DNA of 64,000 bases from Epiperipatus broadwayi (Eukaryota; Onychophora; Udeonychophora; Euonychophora; Peripatidae), in assembly GCA_028023455.1 (NCBI GenBank), contig JAQFVV010006238.1, positions 2,550,572 through 2,614,571 of the forward strand. Direction: 5' to 3'. The notes beneath the pieces are model-generated. The model had not been told where the DNA came from, made no database searches, and worked only from the letters and a program-made list of their open reading frames with translations. Both the position numbers and the translations under genes were made by a program. Shown here in pieces: positions 37,351 to 49,490 of this stretch (within the stretch, counting starts at the first letter, position 1; each line of letters opens with the position of its first letter).

Positions 37351-38978
37351 TAATATAATCCTAAAGACAAAAGGAATAACATTGTAATTATAAATTTTCA
37401 AAAACTTATCTATGTAAATAGAAATTGATGTTTATAAATGAATTTTTCTATGTTTATTATTCTGTAGAAACTAATTGTTTTTTTAGAATAAAAGTTCTTT
37501 TTAAAAAAAACATGAATACAAATATACACTCGTATTTACAATATATTTATAATGACTATATTCTGCCTGCTACCATTTGGTGAAGTATAGCTTCTAGTTC
37601 TAGTGTGAACTGTGGAAGAAGGAATTGGACATGCCTTATATATTATCATATCACTTCCAGCTGTATTTTGACAGCCTGCCTTATGAGTAGGTACAGAGAC
37701 ACTTCCGGCTGTACATTGTGAACTTGCCTCATTGCATTAACTGTTAGCTTTGATAGCTATTGTCTGGAGAATGTATATTTTTTTTTTCAGAATTAACAGT
37801 AGTTTTCTGGAGCACCTGTATGGTCGTTCAGCTTTGTGTCCATTGTTGGAGAGAATGTGGATTCTGTCTTTCAGTTTTGTGATAGCAGTTATCTGACTTT
37901 ACCTTCAAAAAGACTATTTATTGTCAGATTCCCTACCTTGGAAACAGTTAGATTCAGTGAGCATCATTGTCTATTGACCAGGTCTAGCCATTGGCTATGC
38001 ATTCTCTCTTTATATACACATTAGTTAATGGCAATGAATGCTCAATCCAATCTAGCTAAGGAGGAATCTGGACTAGTCCATTTATTTGAATGCAAGGTGA
38101 ACTATGACAGGTCTGAATCTGAGTCAAGTGAATTTTGGAATTTTTTTCAGGTCTCGTAGGACTTAGGATTTTTTTCATATAAACTGCCTAAAGGGTCATG
38201 GTACCAGGGCAATTTTAATTATTCAGGTCAGTATTGATGTGCTGAGCATAATATTAAACAGTTGAATGTCATAATGCAATTTTTATTACCTGGAAGAAGA
38301 CCTTATACTCTTATAGATACTGCGCTCATGTATATTTTTATCTGACTAAGTATGTTAAAATAATTTTATCCTTTTTGTGGCTCATTGACATAAGGAAAGA
38401 TTATTATTTTCAGGATTACATAATATTAGAAATGCTGTGTTAACTAATATTTATATGTATAAGAACAGTATTATAATCAGCAATATTATATAAATATATA
38501 ATAACATTTTGGTCATTTAAGTTTGTACTGAGCTTGAATATTATTGATCATCTTTCTGTACTGATTGTGATACTTTTTTTAATGATGGTTACGCTCTTTT
38601 ATGAGTGTCTGCTATTATCTTTCTACTGAAGACAATTTTATGAATAAAAAGCTAAAATGCCAGCTCTAGTTTGCTCATTGAGAAAGTTTGTTTATTGCAG
38701 ATGTATAATCCAAGCATCCATGATACTTCACACTGGAATCATATTAAGAAATGTTACAATAACTTACATTATATGGTATTTATTACAAGTATATGAAAAA
38801 ATGGAACAACTTTTTATCTGCCATTGAAATGAAATTAAATAAACTAATATGTTACTACAAGTCAATTTATGTTTACAAAATAGAATTTCTAATCCTTTTA
38901 ATAATTTTGTAAATCTGTATATTTCACTATTTAAAAAAAGTAGGTATTCATCATAATGCTGTATTGGAATCATATAAA

Positions 38979-41372
38979 GGTACTTTGGTATTAGTCCTGC
39001 TATGATGCATTATTCTTATGATGTATTACTCTAAGTTTGCAATATTTAAGATAACATCTCCAAGTAATACGGACATACTTAATAGATAAAATTTGTTTGC
39101 AGATACCATAGAGACGTTATTTTTTATCATATCGCAAATTTAAAATAATACATCACTTGATGTAATAAGTCATAGCATGTGTAATATTTAAAAAAAATAA
39201 TGGTGACATATTAATTATGGAAAAAAGAATTAAAGAATTAAAAAACAGGTACTTATGGGTTGTGCATTTATCAGACAACACTGCATATCATTGAAAACGT
39301 CCTTTCCCATCCATGCATACTGCAGCGCTTTACTCTATCATAAACCACTTGTTCAATCTAAAAAAAAAAAAAACCAAAATAGCAAACTGTAACTTTAAGG
39401 TAGTGTGAATTGTAACTTTAAGGTAATATTTTAACAATTATTTTCAAGAAAAATGTCGGATTTTAAAACGTTTAGCAAAAATAAATAAAAGATAAATATA
39501 AAATGTATTTTTAGATCTAAAAAAAAAAAAATTACTTACAAATGATGGGAGTCATTGTGGTGGACTGAACTGTGTAATGTGTTCTAGAATTGAAAGGAAA
39601 TGGTCTTCTTTATATATTCACCCCCACATGAATTCAGTCAATAATGAATCTAGATGTTGACATGCTTGTTTCTTTTTGTTTTTTTATTCTGCCATTTGAT
39701 TGAACCCCATAGCCTTTCAATATTTTATGTGTGATTAACAGAAAAGTATTCATAACAGGCATCTCACAAGCAATCTGTGTAAATTGTAGGTTTCGCCCTC
39801 CTCTACATTTTCTTTGATGACTTTATGAGAATGCAAGTTCTGTCTTTAATTTTAATTATAAAACATTCCTCCATCTTCCTACAAATTCCACCAAATATCC
39901 ACTGTTCTGGAAGTACTCTGCCAACCTGGGGTTTTTACAAAAAGAGGCTTTTGTCAATTTCAACTATTTTATCTGGACCTCCAATTTTCTATCTCTGTAA
40001 GTAATAACCTCCATGTACACACTTCACATAGGTAGTTGTTCCAATCAACTATGGTTTTGGCAGCCATTTTCAGCTGATTGTCACGCCATTCAATGGATGA
40101 CAATTGTCGGGATCAGCTATATATGAGGTGTAGCACTTATGAATTTAATTCTTGAGTGCTCAAACCATATTCTCTTATGAATGGCTATTTTTTGAGGCAA
40201 TTTGTAGAGTAACACTGCCATCGTTGGTCAGTAATATGGATATGCATTTTCATATCATGACCATTGTCATACATTTTTTTTTTGATAGCAAAAGTTCATA
40301 TTTCTGGAAGCGATCACTTCCTCTTCTGAAGCAGGGACTTCCCACATTTTTATACTCATTCTTTTAAAAAACACAGAAAAAAATTTCAATGAAATGATCA
40401 CAGTATTAGCACAGACAATGTGATAGCACAAAATCTCATAGGCACCATGTTTTTTAATCTCACTGGTCACCATGTGCATATCTTAATTCTTTAACCGCCT
40501 CTTACGAGGCATCTCGTTGACATCTGACGTCACTCTAATTCTGCTAGTTTTAATGGTAGAATATTTGTTTGACAGTTATTGATTAGGTTTTTAAAAGTTC
40601 TATAAGATGGTGCTCTCTTCCGAATTATTTTACAAGTAAAAAATCAAAAAAACCGCATTTAAAACTAAACAAAGAAGAACCTTGTCGGTGATTGGCTGTC
40701 AGCTGGCTCTCAGCCGAAAAAGACATTCTGATTGGCTGGAAAGAACAAAGAAACCGCCTGATCAAAGAAAATAAAGAAAAACACTGAGATTTTCATTTCG
40801 AATGTAATTTAAGTATTAAAAAAATATAAAATGAGAAATTAAAATAGTTTTTTAAAAAATATACTAAAAAAAAACAAAATTATTTCCGAAAAATATTGAA
40901 GATTTTAGTAAAAATATTTAAGATTTAGCAAAAAGAAATCTTTACTTTTCCATAACGTAAAATTGAAAAAAAGTGTTTGCGTCAGCACTTTTTTGTTTAG
41001 ACATTCGCTTTATATTTGCCGAAATTGAATATATTTTATAATAAATAAATAGCAATTTATTTTTGAAAGAACTTTCGTTCTCTTTCATAACCTGAAAAAT
41101 TAGTAATATACTTTTTATAAACGTATTTGAGTTGAATTTAATATTATAGGCGAATATGTTTTAACAATAGGCTTTGTCTTCAGTTTGTGAGTTGGCCAAT
41201 TAAAAGATTTGATTTTTACCTCATACAACCAATAATATAATTAGCGGTTAAAGGGTTAATCATGCCAGTATTTTTATTACCATGACATTATTAACTTAAA
41301 CTTTGAGTACATATTACCAGATGAAAATGTTATTGGAGTAGTATATCATAGCAGGACTAATACCAAAGTACC
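38979..41372 (-). mobile_element. Merlin-type DNA transposon with decayed transposase
   Basis: A perfect 28-bp terminal inverted repeat, starting GGTACTTTGGTATTAGTCCT, lies at 38979-39006 and 41345-41372. The flanking octamers CATATAAA (38971-38978) and CTTAGAAA (41373-41380) agree at 6 of 8, consistent with the 8-9 bp target duplication of Merlin elements after some decay. The interior encodes on minus a broken IS1595/ISXO2-type DDE transposase, the diagnostic enzyme of Merlin, placed between 40490 and 39280. The 2.4-kb length is larger than usual for Merlin; the 5' third (40500-41340) is non-coding. Confidence 0.85.
39640..40490 (-). pseudogene. Merlin (IS1595/ISXO2-like) DDE transposase relic
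   Basis: Minus-strand pieces in order: an N-terminal frame 40479-40267; then KMAAKTIVDWNNYLCEVC near 40075-40020 (family: TVVDWYNFxREVC); IGGPDKIVEIDKSLF near 39990-39945 (first catalytic Asp in EID); PEQWIFGGIC near 39920-39895; IYTDC near 39790 (second Asp) with YEYFSVNHT after it; and NIERLWGSIKWQN near 39735-39690 (catalytic Glu in IERLW). The three catalytic residues can all be seen, but in-frame stops and a deletion just before the glutamate block make it inactive. The enzyme would cut and join the element's inverted repeats. Confidence 0.88.
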
Positions 41373-41822
41373 CTTAGAAATAAATTAATTTATGAATACA
41401 ATTATCCAATTATATTATCTAGATTACTGTAATGAGGACTAAAATTTGAACTCCTTCACAAAGGTTAAAATAAGTAAGATGAATAAACATTAATTAAAAA
41501 AAAAAAAGAAATGGAAAAATGGTTTAAAATAAGTATAAATATGTCTGTGGATCAAAAGAGGTGTGTATGCATTATATAAATTATTATTTTTTTATGCTAA
41601 TGTAAAACAAAATGATCATTTGTAGTTAAGATTAGAATTTTTTTTTAAAAAAAGATAAGTAAAGATGATGCAGTTTTTGTTTTTAATTTCTTATTTTTAA
41701 AAAAAGACATTAGATCATGTATTATATGTAATTACATTAACAATCTATTAATTAGTACATAATATTTTTTTGTTAAGTAGTACATGGAATGTTAAGAAAT
41801 AATAAAATGTCTTTTCTGTCAA

Positions 41823-41894
41823 GTGTTGGTGGCCGAGTGGTTAACACAGTTGCCTTACAAGCAGTTGTCCCTGTGTTCGCTTCCCAGCTGACAC
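41823..41894 (+). repeat. tRNA-Val(UAC)-like sequence with A tail
   Basis: Seven acceptor pairs (GTGTTGG with CTGACAC, two G-U) enclose an anticodon arm with five pairs and loop CTTACAA, giving anticodon UAC, plus a T arm with loop TTCGCTT and one mismatch. The D stem does not pair (GCC versus CAC). No CCA is encoded; CTTTGATACAT and eleven A residues follow. The broken D stem and A tail favour a retroposed tRNA/SINE over a functional gene. Confidence 0.55.
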
Positions 41895-42739
41895 TTTGAT
41901 ACATAAAAAAAAAAAGTCTTTTCTGAAAGAAAAGAGCAAAGCATAAAAATATTCGAGAATGGATTAATTATATATATATATTATTTTATCTAACTTGTAC
42001 TGATTCCAGGCACAAGATTTTCAATTTTGTTTTAATCAATCAGATTATCAATACTTATTAGAAAAAAAATAATTACAGGCTATTTAAAGATTGACTCAAT
42101 AGAGTTGAATTATAAAGATAAAGGGGGGAATACTGCCATCTGCATAAAGATTGAGCATTTTCTTTATGAAAAAGACTAATGAGAAGAAAGGTTTGGATTT
42201 GAAGAGATCTTGTATCCTGTTTGTACAGCTGAATGTATTTGGAATATTTAAGTAAAGTTAAATTTTTCTAAAACATTAAATTCTTATATTAGATATGGAA
42301 AGAGTCTAATATAAAAATACAACTAAAACACCATCATGACAAACCTTCAGGAAAACATTATATCCTATTTTCTTAGTCTGGAGGTTACCTCAACTGCTTT
42401 TTATGTTTTAAAAATGAACATTGCTTAGAAACAGATAGGTAGTCTGTGTGCTGCAAAGTATATCATGGATGAAATTGCCATCTTAAGTGCACAATAAACA
42501 AAACTATGGAGTTAAGATCACTGATTATACTAGACTTGTCATCCGCAATAACTATGTGATTGTCTTGTTTTTATTGCCATCTGTCTGCTGTAGAATCATC
42601 AGTTTCCAGACAGAGTTTCCCATAAAAGAAATGAAAAGACATTTGCATATTAATTGCCTATGCCTGAAAGTTTGATGAGAATATAACAGAGGACAAGATA
42701 GGTGTTAAATTTCCACATATCAGTAAACTTACTTATTTT

Positions 42740-44542
42740 GGTACTTTGGTATTAGACATGCAATGTAGGGGAGATGGGAGGCTTTTTCATATCCACAATA
42801 AATGTGTAATCTTGCGCTGATGTCAAATTGAAAGGAAATAATTTTTGCAATGTTATTCGATCTCGTGTGAAAACGTCTTTATCTTTATCAACGGGTCTTT
42901 TTTTTGTAATATTTTTACATTTTCAGTTATTGTCCAGATTTCTTTCTAACAACAGGATAAATATTTAACAAGTCTCTTATAATTATTTATATTACTTTTT
43001 GTGTATTCTTTTTTTTGTCTTCTTACTTTAAAAAAAATGTTTATTAGCATTTTTGTGAGGAATCCCGGCATATTTTGTGCAATGACATATTCATAAAACT
43101 TTATTTTAGGGAGAAAATTTTAGTTCAAGTCTCCATTTTATGTGTGTTAAAAGTAAATATCAAATTTGTGTCTTTAACATGACAATTCCTGTTATATATT
43201 ACACGATAAATAGCGTGTGTGTGTATTTTATGTGTTTTTGTAAATAATATTTAAAAAAATTATAATTTAGTGATTGTTTTGAGCTTATTTATTTAAAGTA
43301 ACATTTTTTTGCATAATGGCATCATTTACTTAAGATCGCAAATCAATTTTTTTTTTTTTTGGTTTAAAATGTTTTTAATATCGATTTAAGTTGTAATTGT
43401 GAAAGTCATATAAATTTGTTTTAAAGTGCTGTTTTTAATATTAGTTTTTATATTTTAAAAATGGTAAATTTTAATATCCATTTGTTCCTTAAAAATTGTT
43501 TTTAAAATCATCTTTTTAATATCCATTTGTTTCTCAAAATTTGTTTTAAAATGCTGTTTTTACTATTATTTTTTATACTTTTAGTTATTTTTATTAGTCC
43601 TGCAATATGGAGCATGTATTAGACTTACTGCATCTTTTCATATTCATATCAACCTGCTGATAACTTTGTAAATCTTGTGAAAATATCATGTACAACAGGG
43701 GTCCCCAACCCTATGCCCATGGGCACCACGGCGCCCGCAGACCATTTTACGTGTGCCCGCCACTATCCAAACACGATAAAAAATTATTTATCTGATACAG
43801 ATAAATTTAATTTTTAAAATTTCTTATAAATTATTGTAATATATATCGTCAAACCGTGTGTTAGAATATATTTGTAATAACTTAATATTTGTGTTAATAT
43901 TAAAAATGCACACGCATATATAATTCGGCTATATATAGATAACTCAAATCAAATAAATAAATAACAAACTTTTATTGATTTTTTTCTAGCGCTTTCAAAG
44001 GTATAATCTTCATTTTCAAGAAGTACAGTATTTCTTTATTTTCACGAAGTGCAAATATGCAAAATAGGACAGATTAAATATGCAAATATGAGTAGGAAAA
44101 TTTTTCAAATTTACTATTGTATTATATTGTAATCAAATTGTAGGGCATACTATACTTTTACAGTGTAAAAATATAAACATTAATTATATGTTAAAATTTT
44201 ATTTTTGAAATAAATATTTTGTTTGCACATTACGTGTATTATTAACAATATCCAACTATAAATTTACATTGAAACAATAAATGGTGCCTGCCACCTTGCC
44301 AGTATTGTAGAATGTGCTCTTAGGTGCAAAAAGGTTGGGGACCTCTGATGTACAAGATACATGAACATGTTACTTTTTTTTTTTATTTTAAATTTTGTGA
44401 AAAGTATTGTGTACAAGATTTTTGTTCATGTTATTTTGGCCAGATCACAAGATTACAAAGTTATCAGGGGATTGATACGAATGTGAAAAGGCATAGTGAG
44501 TCTAATACCTGTTCTGTGTTGCACGTCTAATACCAAAGTATT
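42740..44542. mobile_element. non-autonomous element sharing Merlin termini
   Basis: The left end GGTACTTTGGTATTAGACAT (42740) and the right end, read on the other strand as TACTTTGGTATTAGACGTGC, form a terminal inverted repeat with one mismatch over 22 bp. The first 16 bp match the Merlin element at 38979. Flanking octamers CTTATTTT (42732-42739) and TTTATTTT (44543-44550) differ by one base. No transposase is present. Removing the nested hAT element (652 bp plus 8-bp duplication) leaves about 1.14 kb. Confidence 0.75.
43696..44347. mobile_element. non-autonomous hAT transposon nested in the Merlin-like element
   Basis: Termini CAGGGGTCCCCAACC (left) and GGTTGGGGACCTCTG (right; reverse complement CAGAGGTCCCCAACC) form 15-bp inverted repeats with one mismatch. 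A perfect 8-bp target duplication, ATGTACAA, is at 43688-43695 and 44348-44355. Subterminal GC-rich segments flank a 500-bp A+T-rich core. Both features are diagnostic of hAT elements; no transposase frame is present. Confidence 0.95.
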
Positions 44543-45622
44543 TTTATTTTATTGTTATATTCGGGGAATTAAGATTATTTCAATTGTAGTTTTTTTAAAC
44601 ATTTTTTGTAGTATTAATTTTATGACCAATTATGAACTTTTAACTTATTTTTTCCTATTAATGCATGTGAAAAGCCACATTAATAAAAATGATTCACAGA
44701 CACAAATATTTAAATGCGAAAGCCAAATGAATAAAGGGAAGAGGTATATAATTAATTAAGTGTATAACCCATAGCCAAATAATGGCAAAATGGAACCCTA
44801 TGGGATTAATTATTTAGATAGCTTTTCTTATTTTGTATTATAATGTTATTAGTATTTGTATCTGGTGAAGAAAAATGTATAATATGTTACGGGGGGGGGT
44901 CAATTTTGTGATCCATTATTATTATTTCACTTGCCTAAAATAAATTGATTTGTTTTTAAAATTATCTAGTTAACAGTCAAACATTTCATTAAATTATGTA
45001 TAAAAAAATAAGTGAATATTAATAAAATTAATAACATTGTGTCTAGTTCTAAAGAAGTCTATATACCACTATCCTTGAGAGTTATTTTACATAGATAATG
45101 ATGAGCTAGTATAGAGTATTGCTATACCAGTAGTCTATTTGTACTTACTTTATATGTCCTCTCTCCGTTGCATAAAAATTGCTGCATAAGGCTGGTAATC
45201 AATATCAGCACTTATAAATATGCCTTGAGGAGTCGAAACATGAACTTAGGTTTCATATAATATTAGGCACATGTAAATTGGCTGGAAAATATAACCAAAA
45301 TAACATTAGTTCAGCTGTCTTCATTAAATAAAATTGAGAAATAATGGGATGATATATTAATATAGAACTGTGAAATAATCCATACATTTATATAAATAGA
45401 TATCTTGTCATTTAGCATTTGAGGTTTGAATAATTTACCCAATCCCTGATAATAAATAACTTGCAAGGAAACCGTGACGATACTACAAAAACTTTTATTA
45501 CAAGCAGCAGAAGAAATGGAATTAGTTTTAATCTAACATTTTTTTATATGAATCCAATATTTTTTTTTTATATTTGGACTTTTTATATAGTGAATTATGG
45601 AGATTTACAAAATTATTTGGTA

Positions 45623-46410
45623 GTTGTGACTTACACCCAATGTGGCCGCTCAATGGCATTGATGCTTGCAAAAATAATGAAATGTAACATTACCGGGCTG
45701 ATAATTTTTTGCTTTCTGTTCTCCAACAATTTTTCAAAGTATTTTTAAAAAATTTATGAAACATTATTTTCTAAATTATATTTTTAATTACATTATATAT
45801 TTCTGTGTGTAGCACTGGCATGTAGGGACAATTGTTTACATGGACTAGTCTGATCACACTGGAATGTATGGAGGAAGGTGTCTGATGGTTTTGCCAATTT
45901 GAAGGATCGGCCAATATATGCACTAGTTTGAGCTAACCAAGATTATGATTTCCAAAACAACATACAGCACAGCCATTTTATTGCTCTAGTAGTTGTTCTC
46001 CTGCAAACGTGCCTTTTTGTGTGACTTATGTGAAATAATTTTGGGACTTATCCTTTTGCAATTTGTTTACACCTTTCAAGATGTGTAGGGAAATTTGGTG
46101 ATGGGCTTACAATTATTAGTATGTAATAGTATGTCAGCTAAGGTGTAAGATGTTACTTTGAATGCACGTAAAAACACTTAAGACCAGTTGAATTCCATAC
46201 ACCCTCATATCCTATGGCAGTGATCTGTTAAGTGCACACTATTTCCATAGTGATGTGAAGCACAGTGTGCAATGTCATCTAGGCCTGCTAATGGCTAATA
46301 TTATCAGAACTGTTCTATAGGCTGTAAATTGGGCTATGTAAATGGCATATTTCTGTGCTTTTGCAGAGAAACAGTGCCATCAAGTGGCCACATTGGGCAT
46401 AAGTAACAAC
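45623..46410. mobile_element. unclassified TIR element (788 bp)
   Basis: The left end GTTGTGACTTACACCCAATG, continuing TGGCCGCTCAATGGCATTG, matches the reverse complement of the right end, GTTGTTACTTATGCCCAATG, continuing TGGCCACTTGATGGCACTG, at about 33 of 39 positions. No transposase. The target duplication is unclear: the inverted repeat may extend a few bases outward, and TTAT occurs near both ends. Superfamily not assigned. Confidence 0.75.
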
Positions 46411-46710
46411 CAGCAATTATTTAAATGATTGCAAATTAATTCTTCTTTGTAAACATAAAAAAGTTTGATGAAAGATATAATATCTCAGTTATTTTAACAT
46501 CTCATTTAGTTTTACTTTTATTATTTGCATTGTTCTGAATTAATGTCTATGTAAAATCTTAATGACAGTTGAAAAGTGGTTTCATTTTTATATCTAGTAA
46601 TATCTAGATTATCTTCACATATGTTTTACTGTACTATTCAGGTAGATGAACAAAACAAAAGATATATAAAATGTCTAACAGATATAATATTTTTGATTTA
46701 TATATATATA

Positions 46711-46800
46711 TATAAGGATTTTATTGTTTAGTGACAGGACATTTACCTGTCATTTTCATGACTTGGATTCAAATCTGGACTTAATAAAACTTAAAAAAAT
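46711..46800 (+). repeat. tRNA-Asp-like retroposon remnant
   Basis: TTTAGTGACAGGACATTT (A-box-like), then ACCTGTCATTTT with GTC in the anticodon position, then TTGGATTCAAATCTGG (B box with T-stem), then TTAATAAAACTTAAAAAAA. Stems are partly broken; a tRNA-Asp-derived SINE or pseudogene. Confidence 0.45.
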
Positions 46801-47603
46801 TGCAAGTATTATTAGACTTAGAATTTTTCTTTTAAATAGAATGGTCCTATTCAAGCCAGCTATCAATCCAATATTAGTTATTCCAATATGCTTCTAACTG
46901 TTCTTAGATAGAAAATAAAACAAGTATAGAAACGGCTCAAATCTTTACTCTTCCCAAGCAATTGGCTATTCTAGGTAGTAATGCTTTTTTCTTCATTACT
47001 TTTTTATGAAGTGTCAGCAGTGAAAGGAGTCATTTCTATGATAATAGACCCTGAATATCAACAACAGAAATCTTCAGTCTTGTCAATGCAATATCTATAA
47101 TAAAAGACGGATATAGGTTACCTTAATAACAATTGGAAGACTATTATCGTGTGATTTATATATATATATATCTGAAAGTTTATAGTGTGACATAAAGCAA
47201 AGACATTTTAAATTGCTTTGTTTAAATAAAGTGCAAAGTCTTGTAATAGTAATGCCTAATTGCTATGGTTAAAAATGAATTCTGCTTTTGCATGCAACCT
47301 AAGTTCACGTCTAGAAGGCCAACCTGGACAATGTGATTTTGAACAAAATATTTTCATGTCAAATATTAATATTTTGCATTGTAAAGTTTCTGATATTATC
47401 TGTCTTGGTAATATGAATTTAAACCAAACTTAATTAAGCTTAAATTCATTTCCATTCTCACAGTTGGGATTTTCTAGATTGACTTCCTTTATAAGAACTT
47501 AAGACATTGGTGAAAGTGTAATCCATTTTTGTCAGCGCAGAAACTATGTGCATAATGTTTAGATATATCACTTTATAAATTTTGTTTTATATATATATAT
47601 ATC

Positions 47604-48932
47604 ATCATCATCAACCATTATCAATCTACTGCAGGATGAAGGTCTCTCCAAGTTTAATCCATCTTCTTCGATCTTTAGCTTCTCTTCTCCACAACACCCC
47701 TGCACATTTTCTTATTTCATCCATCCATCTCACATGTGGTCTCTTTCTGGGTCTTTTACAATCTTTTGGAATCCAGTTTAAAATTTCAATTGTCCATCTA
47801 TTATCATCTCTTCTAGCAATATGTCCAGCCCAATTCCATTTCAATCTTTTAATTTTTTCAATAAGGTCAGTAACACCTGTTTGTTGTCTTACCCATACAT
47901 TGCGTTTTCGATCTCTTCTTGTTACTCCCAACATACATATCTCCATACTCCTTTGAGTGATCTGAAGTCTCTGTATTGCTCTTCTATTAAGTGTCCAAGT
48001 CTCAGATCCATAAGTAAGAACTGGTAAAACATATTTGTTAAAAACCATCCTTTTCAAACACATAGGCATATTTTCTTTTAGTATCAAGTTATTTCTACCA
48101 AAAGCACTCCAACCAAGTTTAATTCTATGATTAATTTCCTCCATTATGTTTCCATCTGTATTAATAATCTGACCAAGGTATTAGTAACTGTTAACTTCTT
48201 CTAATTCTTCATAATCAATCTTTATTTTCATATTTTGAGCAAATCGATTAAACATTACTTTAGTCTTTTTAACATTTATCTTTAGTCCTACTTTTCTACT
48301 TTCATCTGTTAACTCCTGCAACATTTCCTGCAGCTCTGAAGCATTATTTGCAAAAACAACTACATCATCTGTGAAATCTAAATGACTTAAATACTCTCCA
48401 TTTACTTTCACTCCTTTAGTTTCCCATTTTAATCCACAAAATACTTCTTGTAGCACTGCTGTAAAGAGTTTTGGAGATATGGAGTCACCTTGTCTTACAC
48501 CTTTCTCAATGTTGATTTTTCCAGTATCATTATGTAATCTAATTGTTGCTGTTGCATTTTTATAAATATTCTTTAAAATATGACAATATCCTGGATCTAT
48601 ACCTTGATGATCCAATGCTTTAATCACTGAAGAAATGTGTATAGAATCGAATGCCTTTTCATAATCTACAAATCCAAAACATAATGACAACTCATATTCG
48701 TTTGTCCTTTCTATGACTTCTCTCAATACCTGGATAGATCTATTGTACTAAAACCACTTTTAAATCCAGCTTGTTATGATCTATTGTACTAAAACCACTT
48801 TTAAATCCAGCTTGTTCTCTTGGTTGGTGGAAATCCAAAGTTCTCTGTAGACGAGTTGTAATTATCTTGGTAAAAATTTTATATAAAACTGATAAAAGGC
48901 TGATAGGTCTGTAATTTCTAATATCACCTTTA
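47604..48932 (-). mobile_element. 5'-truncated RTE LINE, young but broken
   Basis: Closely similar to the intact copy (60362-61645) throughout, with few substitutions, from mid-RT (truncated after the NYRPISLL-encoding region) to the C-terminus and the (GAT)n-type 3' tail. Minus-strand frames 48726-48181 ([36 protein letters not shown]) and 48144-47626 (WTLNRRAIQRL to LGETFILQ) are split by a premature stop at 48181. A 41-bp duplication (48737-48818) disrupts the 5' part, and FADD is altered to FTDD. Both ends run into (TA)n. Confidence 0.93.
48737..48818. repeat. 41-bp tandem duplication
   Basis: GATCTATTGTACTAAAACCA starts at 48737 and 48778. The intact RTE copy has only one copy of this segment (near 61491), so the duplication arose after, or during, insertion of this copy. 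Confidence 0.92.
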
Positions 48933-48950
48933 TATATATATATATATATA

Positions 48951-49490
48951 ACTTATTAAAAGGAAATATGTCTACATGTTTCATATATATATATATATAT
49001 ATATAAAACTTATTAAAAGGAAATATGTCTACATGTTTCAAAAGGAACGTTTTTAATAAATGGGTTTTACTACTTCTTACTTATGGATCTGAGACTTAGA
49101 CACTTAATAGAAGAGCAATATAAAGACTTCAGACTACTTAGCAAAGTATGAAAAATGATGCATATTAGGAATAGCAAGAGATCAAAAATGAAATATATGG
49201 GTGAAAGAACACACAGGTATTACTAACATCATTGAAAGAATTAAGAGATTGAAGTGGAGTTTGGCTGGGCATAAAATCATAAGAGATGATACTAGATGAA
49301 CAGTTGAAATCTTAAACTGGATTCCAAGAGATTGTAAAAGATATAGAAAGTGATTACATGTGATATAGATGGTTGAAATAATGAAATGTGCTGCGGTGAT
49401 GTGGAGAGAGAGAAACTAGAGATCAGAGATGGATTGCACTTGGAGAGACTATCCTGTAGTGGATTGATTATGATTGAAAATGATAATGGT
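48951..49490 (+). pseudogene. old RTE LINE 3' relic
   Basis: The + strand reads like the intact RTE 3' part but heavily diverged: TTATTAAAAGGAAATATGTC (twice, separated by (TA)n), then TTACTTATGGATCTGAGAC (LLTYGSET), GACACTTAATAGAAGAGCAA (TLNRRAI), and a terminal GGATTGATTATGATTGAAAA. Many stops. It meets the younger minus-strand copy 5' end to 5' end at a (TA)n tract (48932-48950). Confidence 0.85.

Noticed and set aside
41823-41894. Functional tRNA-Val gene
   Set aside because: Anticodon arm and acceptor pair well, but the D stem is broken and an A tail follows directly, so a retroposed copy is more likely.
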